This document shows, piece by piece, positions 17,356 through 22,973 of a DNA stretch of 22,973 nt (position 1 is the stretch's first letter; each line of letters begins with the position of its first letter). The stretch comes from Zygnema cylindricum. Lineage: Eukaryota; Streptophyta; Zygnematophyceae; Zygnematales; Zygnemataceae. A program made the translations under genes and the position numbers. The stretch lies in the NCBI GenBank assembly GCA_037447655.1, contig JBBHKE010003237.1, forward strand, positions 157,878-180,850, read 5' to 3'. A model generated the notes under the pieces. The model searched no databases. It saw only the letters and a program-made list of their open reading frames with translations, and was not told the origin of the DNA.

Positions 17356-18283
17356 ATGTCTACTTCTCCTACTAATGCTGCTCCTCCATCTGCACCGGTG
17401 GTTGTAGAACAACAGGTTATGGGCCTGTTATCAAGAATTCCTATCTTTTTCGGGGAAAATTATGTTTACTAGGTGGATATGGTGGAGACTCATTTTGAGA
17501 ATGTGAATCTTTTGGATATTTTGGATGGTTCCCTAGATGAATCTGATCCGTCATAGTTTAAGAAAAATACGTAGGCTTGGTCTATTCTGAAATTTTGTAT
17601 ATATGAGGACTTAGCTATGTCTCGGATAAAAATGAAAAAAACAATTGATATCGGGAAATCTCTTAAAAATGATTATGCAAAGGCTAATGTCCAGGATGAA
17701 TTTTTATAAGCTTGAAAAATTTGGGACTATAAGTACACAGGCGGTACAATGGCTGAATATTCTAACAAATTTTGCATCTTTGTAGATGCACATGCTTGTG
17801 TTCGAGGCGTGTTTCCTCAGTTTTAGCAAGCAGCATTACTAATGACGGGTCTTCCTCGTAGTATGAAAGGAGCGTTTGATATGTTCAAACAAAAAGATAA
17901 GGCAAGCTGAACTTTACAATTGGCAATTAATATTTTATTAGAAGAGGAAGATACACCTAATATTCTCAATGTTGAGCAAGTAGAGGCTTTCAATTCAGAC
18001 TTTGAGAGGAAAGGACATTTTAATCAATAAAAAAATTTAGTTTACTTCACAAAATCAGTTCAGACAATTTAATCAAGGTAAAAATAGACAGTCTAACAAT
18101 GCATGTTTCTATTGTAGTGAGAGAGGTCATGGATATAAGTTTTGCCCTAAGCTTAAAAAGGCTAGAGAAACAGGTTTATATAGGGCGGGATGGCAACAAA
18201 GTCAATTCTACAAAGGCTTCACGAGGCCTACACCTCGTGGAAATGCATTATTTTTGGCTTTTTCGTCTCACCAAGACTAGACT
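17356..18283 (+). pseudogene. Element V gag, broken
   Basis: The start is the ATG at 17356 (MSTSPTNAAPPSAP), within the LTR. The frame crosses the LTR end and PBS as EQQVMGLLSRIPIFFGENY. Many stops follow; the first is a TAG where the gag pattern expects Trp (NYVY then TAG). Further on, MTGLPRSMKGAFDMF and LEEED are gag-like. A complete zinc knuckle, CFYCSERGHGYKFC, is at 18104-18145 in another frame that leads into the protease, with a TAG near 18280. The intact protein would be the capsid/nucleocapsid precursor. Confidence 0.75.
17415..17425 (+). other. Element V primer-binding site (half tRNA-iMet type)
   Basis: GGTTATGGGCC directly after ACAACA. The match to the tRNA-iMet anticodon arm is 11 bases, then it diverges (T instead of C). 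It codes for V-M-G within gag. Confidence 0.75.
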
Positions 18284-18715
18284 TTGACGTTTTCTAAAGA
18301 AGATGAAACGGATCTATTTACTATGGCAGCTGCAATAGAGGGCTCGAAAGACATTAGATGGATAATGGATACGGGAGCGTCAACTCACATGTGCTGGAAC
18401 AAAGCTATCTTCAAAAGTTTGAAAACAACGCTGGAGAAAAATATTTATTATGCTTGTGGGATGAGTGTCTTGACTCGTGTTGTGGGTGATGTATCTTTGC
18501 TAGTTGATGCAGAAGGAAAATCAATTGAAAGGACCCTTCACAATGTCTTGTTTGTTCTTGACATTAAGAAAAATATGTTTTCTACGTCATCGGTAGAGAG
18601 TAAAGGCTTTGAGGTCAATTTGAAAAATGGTCGATAAATTGTTAGCAAGAATGGCAAGGTTGTTCTCGAGTTGACAAGCTGCATCGTAGATTGTATATAC
18701 TGACCTATTTGGTAT
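18284..18715 (+). pseudogene. Element V protease and start of the pre-integrase region
   Basis: IRWIMDTGASTHMC is the aspartic protease motif (DTGA), followed by a glycine-rich strand (VVGDVSLLV) and GKSIERTLHNVLFVLDIKKNMFSTS, the usual C-terminal part of copia protease. NGR then a TAA, then IVSKNGKVV looks like the start of the pre-integrase domain. Similarity is lost after about 18715. It is in frame with the zinc knuckle upstream. Confidence 0.75.
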
Positions 18716-19411
18716 CATAAAATTTGAAGATTTATGTGTACAAACTTTTATGACAAATTTGGAAGAGAATGGTGAGAAGGTATTACAGATATTGTATGGT
18801 ACACCGTGAATCGTTTTTAGGCTTATGTACGCTATATCGGCACCCCAAAATTTTGACATTGATACCTTAAAAATAACAAACTACACTATTTAAGAAAGTG
18901 GATCATAATCTGCCACGTCTCCTGGCACTAAATTAGAATGAATGACGCAAATTTTTTCTTTACACTAATAATTTCAATACGTTAATAACAATTCAAGGTG
19001 TAGTATCCACGTCATGCAACTCCATGTATTTTTTTTTCATGTGTTTGCAAGCCTGTTTTTTTCCTCGAAATTTCTCTTTGGATTATTTGTCTTCAAAAGT
19101 TTAATATATTAAATTCTTGATAAATCCTAATGTGTAAAAGACATCACCTTTCATGTGTGCAGTCGTGGATGCAGTTAGTTAGGGTCTTCCAAAACCGAAT
19201 GCAGCTCGAGCAACTACCAATGGAAAATCCTCCCCTCATTCTTGTTGATCTTAAAAAAGTTGAAGCAGTTGAGGCAATTTTAGTTGTTCTAATGCTAAAG
19301 CTATGTCATCAAAGAGAAATGGATTCGCCAATGTTGGAATAAAAAAATAGGAGGCTGGAATGAGCATCGAAGAGTTCGGGGAGAGTCAACAATACGTCAC
19401 TAATAGTACGT
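18716..19411. other. Unassigned sequence
   Basis: AT-rich, T-runs near 19029 and 19057. No domain recognised. TGTGTGCAG near 19160 resembles a 3' splice site but the following frames are closed. Confidence 0.4.
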
Positions 19412-19840
19412 GAACTTTATAGACATCTGCATCAACATCCTTTACATCAAAAAACATTTGCGTCAACATCATTTTGTCATCAAAAAACATTTTGGTCAAC
19501 ATCATTTTGTCATCGCAGTAATACCAAGAATAGTGGTAAACTTGTGCGTCCAACACGCCATGTTGTGCCTGAACTTCCTCTTGACAACTTCAACTTGAAG
19601 GCAATGGAAAACATTATCCGCAAAGTTGACGACGGCTTGGGCTGTACCGCTACGTGTACGCGTAATGCTTTGGCAAAACATGAGACCGAACAAATCAGAT
19701 GCCAAAACCTCTTCATCCAGAAAGCCAATTGTGCTACTGTACTAAACGTCACAAACGTTACATTAAATGTTATCCTAATATCGTTGCATCCATTGCGCCT
19801 GCAAGAGAGAGAGGCCACCACTGCTACCGCTTCTTCATAA
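19412..19840 (+). CDS. Unrecognised open frame (possible decayed coding region)
   Basis: A frame open for about 140 codons ends at TAA 19838-19840; its first ATG is at 19544. It contains the 33-bp repeat region and then a mixed-composition stretch (PTRHVVPELPLDNFNLKAM, IIRKVDDGLGC). Codon composition looks more coding-like than its flanks, but I know no family for it and no neighbour supports a role. It could be an exon fragment, a transposon remnant or chance. Confidence 0.25.
   Translation, partial: ELYRHLHQHPLHQKTFASTSFCHQKTFWSTSFCHRSNTKNSGKLVRPTRHVVPELPLDNFNLKAMENIIRKVDDGLGCTATCTRNALAKHETEQIRCQNLFIQKANCATVLNVTNVTLNVILISLHPLRLQEREATTATASS
19446..19511 (+). repeat. 33-bp tandem repeat, two copies
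   Basis: Units at 19446-19478 and 19479-19511 differ at two or three bases; a weaker partial copy precedes them. The period is a multiple of three. Confidence 0.85.
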
Positions 19841-20388
19841 CCCCACCGCACCTTGTTGCTTGATAAATAGAGAAAAAAATTGGTAGTCTTGTCCTTTCGC
19901 TACAACAATAGGAAAGTACTTCCAACAATATCACGATGATATGCACCGAAAAATTGCAAAAGATGGTGCAAGATATGCCTAGTAATTCGCACCTTGGTGT
20001 TTGCCATCCTTGTCATCAATGGAAAGAGCATGTGGCATATGGACGGCTATCTTCTTCAAAGTGTGGTGTTTATGAAAAGGAATTTATTGCAAAAATATTT
20101 GAGTTTTTGTTGGAATGGGAACAGCAATGTGGTAGGTTTTGCCGAGGGGTGTTAGAGTTCCTTGCTAAGTGGGAAATGACACCATAGAGAGAGAGGGAGA
20201 GGAGTGAAAATGAGAATGGAGATAGGAGCGACTCCCATTTTTTTCGCAGTAGTCATATTCACTTACACAAACAATCACCACACGGATCTCCTTGGGGAGC
20301 CAGCCACCCTTCCTCAGGTTCGTGCTCTAATTGACGCTCAACAATATACGTGTCAAACGACCAACAACCAATCTTAGTTCACCTACGT
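19841..20388. other. Unassigned sequence
   Basis: An 83-codon frame (19936-20187) has no recognised motif. A GA-rich run lies at about 20188-20204. Nothing else supported. Confidence 0.4.
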
Positions 20389-20993
20389 TTTGTAGTTGAA
20401 TGCTCTATCGATTGAACGCCTTCAAAACACGAGGTCGGACGAGGGCTGTATGACTGCGGGGCATTATGCCCATTCAGACAATAATATCGAGTTCGGTATC
20501 TTTGGAGTTAACATTGGTTAAGGTGAAAGGAGTCGGGCCAAGAGGGATGAGTGGATTGAGCATATTTGTGGTTTGGTAGATGACTAGATACGGAGGTGGC
20601 ACAAAGGGGGTGTAGAATCTTCTATGTTGGTGGATGTGGTAAAAGAGCATATGCTAAAACATTTCCCATGAAACGATATACTCACGGTCCTGTAAACCTT
20701 TCCCATGTTTCAAAATATTGTGTTTTGTAGTTGTTTTGTTCCAAATTACATTTTAGAATGGATTCACATATTTAAGCTATGTTTTCCCTCTATATTTTTG
20801 TTTCAACTTTTGATAATTTCCAATATAAACTGTTGTGATTATTTTGTTAAAAAAAACTCAAGTCATCATCTATTAAAAGTAGATGAATTGGATTTTGGTG
20901 TGGTTTGCAGGTTTCTAAGCGGGTGAAAGCTAAGGCTTCTTCAGTATTATTGAATGGTATGATGCTAAAGACTACCCGTGTATGGGGAACATA
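20389..20993 (+). pseudogene. Decayed coding fragment, possibly two exons
   Basis: In one frame, 20389-20686 reads as peptide-like sequence (SDEGCMTAGHYAHSDNN, KRDEWIEHICGLVDD, MLVDVVKEHMLKHFP) with a TAA near 20520 and two stops at places that look like former Trp codons (TAG after VDD, TGA after HFP). A possible 5' splice site (ACG/GT) near 20687 and a T-rich stretch end at TTTGCAG (20904-20910). The next frame, VSKRVKAKASSVLLNGMM, ends at TAG 20991-20993. The family is unknown; splicing and function are inference. Confidence 0.3.
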
Positions 20994-22485
20994 GCATTCT
21001 GAATATTGTTGTTATTTTTGAAATTAGAGTTGACGTTAATTATGTGATGTTCAACTACGGTGTTTACTTTCTGGATTGAAAAATTGAGGAATAGTTACGT
21101 TTTCATGTAAGAGGATGAAAGTTAGTGTGTTATACCCACATGCAATAGACCCTTATAGAGTTTTAATACCATGATTAACAATTAGCATTTGATTCACGGA
21201 CAGTCATTAGGAGCTAGATCTTTTGGTGATAATATTTTCAGTATTAATTAGTTCGGCTAAACAGAAAAGCTCTAAATCAAGATCGTGTTGTTCAATTTGC
21301 ATATTATTTAAAGAATATTTGTTTCATCTATTTTCGCCTTTTTTAGCTAAAATTAGACATTGAGTGAGGAGTCAAAAATTATGTAGAAAATTTACTTGAT
21401 GCGATATTGTTCGTTTTGCTTTAAGGAAATCGCATGAAGACCTGGAACTCCTAGCAAAATATAAATAAGATTGTTTCTAGTACGTTTTTTTCTAGTCAAT
21501 GACGTTTTTAATTAGCTCCAACGTTCTAATTCCGTGTTGCTATTGGTTTGAGGCTTTTAATTAACACACTTGAAGTTGAAAAGAGATGTCATCTTAAAAA
21601 GCATGCAACTTACTTAACTAAATTCTTTATTATTTTGAAGATGTACCGCATAAGCCTCACTTTAAAGGTTTCCATGGTAACTAGGGACCATTTTATTTTC
21701 ATACTGATTCTAGAGATGTGGTTTACTACAATCAGTTATCATGTCAAAGGTAAATTTTCTTACTTTATGGCAGAGGTTTCGAATTGGATTTGAGAAAGCA
21801 TTTCATATAAGCCATTATAATTTTATCTTTGAATAAAACAAAACATCTAAGGTTTGAATTTCAGCTATAAATATAGATTATCTTATATATGAATATTGAA
21901 ATTGAAAAAGAAAGACAAATTCTCACTGCATAATTTTGCAAATGTTGCAATATCCGCATACTTAACATGAGTTAGTTAAATTTGCACAATGTTTCAGCAA
22001 ATATTTGACAATTGGAACTTGTAATTTGACCTCAACAAATTTTAGATTGGAAACTCGATTCAACTCATTAGATATCGAAATCGTTATAATTTCCTTTGGT
22101 GTCACTGTGCTCAATAATAGTCAACAATAAATTCTTATTCTTGTTCACAAGATTCAAATGTCAATTGAATGAATGATAGAAAAAAATATAGAAAGAGGTT
22201 TGTCCTCACAAGTGGTTGTTTTGCGAATGAAGCAACTTTAACAAAAAACAATAAACACATGTTATGTTGTCACAAACAATTGAGCAGATAGTTTTACCAA
22301 GTATAAATTCATTGTAGTCGTGACGTCACGAGACTGTGCTTTCTTTCATCTCTCTCTCCAATTTGTCTCATTTTTCAAAATTGAGATGATATTACAATGG
22401 CCTCCGTCAGCCTCGTTTTCAATTCTTTTTGTCAATTGTATACAGTGTGTGTAAAATGGTTCCAGTTTGAGCTTAAAAAAATATT
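20994..22485. other. AT-rich stretch without genes
   Basis: No domain, repeat or RNA gene recognised; short frames here look like chance. Confidence 0.5.
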
Positions 22486-22973
22486 ATGGGGAAGCAAAAC
22501 TTAATAGCATGTGAAAATTGTTGTTATATGAAAAATGGAGCAGCACCAACTTCCGCTAAATCACAAGCCATCACAATACCAAATGGCGAAGCACTCAAGA
22601 TACCAACTTTGACCCACTGCATAAAGCAGTCAATATGCCCGAAATGGCCCCAAACCACACCAGTGTGCAATTTACCGCGAGTTTTGACAATCCCCAAAGT
22701 TTCAAGCAAAACACTCAATTAAACCAATAGATATAGCCGAAAGAATATCCATTAAATGCACAAATGTGCCCTCTAAAACCATGTACAAAGAATACATAAG
22801 TGTTGTTCTTTGGTCTAAAATAAACCGCAGAAACGACCCAAACTATCATGCAAGAAGCTAAGCAAAAATAGGTCGACGAACAATCATATGAAATGTATCC
22901 TCCATATGCGTACAAAGACGCAACAAACAGCATTTAGGGTTTCATGGAATAATAAACATAAATAAACCCTATG
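22486..22973. other. Right end, no clear gene
   Basis: Short frames on both strands (22486-22722 plus; 22524-22718 and 22715-22933 minus) overlap each other and match nothing I know. The minus one at 22715-22933 is rich in aromatic and hydrophobic residues. Two AAACCCTA boxes lie in opposite orientation at 22934-22942 and 22964-22971, a motif common near plant translation-related gene starts, so a gene may lie beyond the window. Confidence 0.3.

Larger units (their letters stand above)
17020..18715 (+). mobile_element. Element V: 5' part of a second copia lineage, decayed
   Basis: It has an LTR end (up to 17414), PBS (17415-17425), gag (17356-18283) and protease (18284-18640). Nothing after the pre-integrase region is recognised and no 3' LTR is found, so the element is truncated. 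The LTR shows no similarity to those of I-IV, but the PBS is the same and the LTR end ACAACA followed by GGTTATGGGCC resembles the layout known for Drosophila copia. The left boundary is uncertain; the LTR may begin as far back as about 16400. Confidence 0.75.

Noticed and set aside
19446-19511. CRISPR-like or functional peptide repeat
   Set aside because: Only two direct copies without spacers in a eukaryotic context.
22524-22933. Minus-strand membrane protein gene
   Set aside because: Two short frames in different phases with overlapping frames on the other strand; no recognised family and no splice evidence.
22934-22971. Telomeric repeat
   Set aside because: Only two single AAACCCTA units in opposite orientation, not an array.

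Overview
The window looks like transposon-dense intergenic DNA from a eukaryote, most likely a plant. The evidence is nested Ty1/copia retrotransposons (protease and integrase before reverse transcriptase), plant-type CACGTG G-boxes in the LTRs, AAACCCTA boxes at the right end and AT-rich filler. None of these fixes a species, and no intact host gene was found.

Layout. Element I (+ strand, 1-3078) is an old, internally shortened copy; its 5' LTR runs off the left edge. Element II (+, 3079-5805) is a decayed LTR-gag-protease-integrase copy cut off inside its integrase by element III. Element III (+, 5806-14994) has a 5' LTR, a primer-binding site (PBS) and part of gag. It is interrupted twice: by a solo LTR (6843-7882, target duplication GGGCC) inside its PBS, and by element IV. 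Element IV (- strand, 8228-14646) is complete: two 1038-bp LTRs with only three differences, 5-bp target duplications AAGAA, PBS, polypurine tract, gag, protease, integrase, RT and RNase H. Its reading frame nevertheless carries four in-frame stops and two single-base frameshifts. From 14995 to 16400 there is AT-rich DNA without genes, then short degenerate tandem repeats. Element V (+, about 17020-18715) belongs to another copia lineage with a tandemly duplicated promoter block, gag and protease. From 18716 to the end the DNA is mostly unassigned; one decayed, possibly spliced coding fragment lies at 20389-20993.

Most interesting features. Elements I, III, IV and V have a PBS beginning GGTTATGGGCC right after the LTR, and element II has a remnant. 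It matches the anticodon arm of initiator tRNA-Met, the half-tRNA primer type known from Drosophila copia, instead of the 3' end of the tRNA. In I, III, IV and V the gag frame starts at an ATG inside the LTR, reads across the LTR junction through a CAG codon, and is encoded by the PBS itself (QVMG). The LTRs share a promoter-like order (G-box, GTAC hairpin, CCAAT box, TATA box) and, just downstream, small hairpins whose stems change in a compensatory way between copies. They also carry an antisense tRNA-like block. Together these suggest a copia family with a structured LTR leader that serves as promoter, RNA signal, primer site and gag start.
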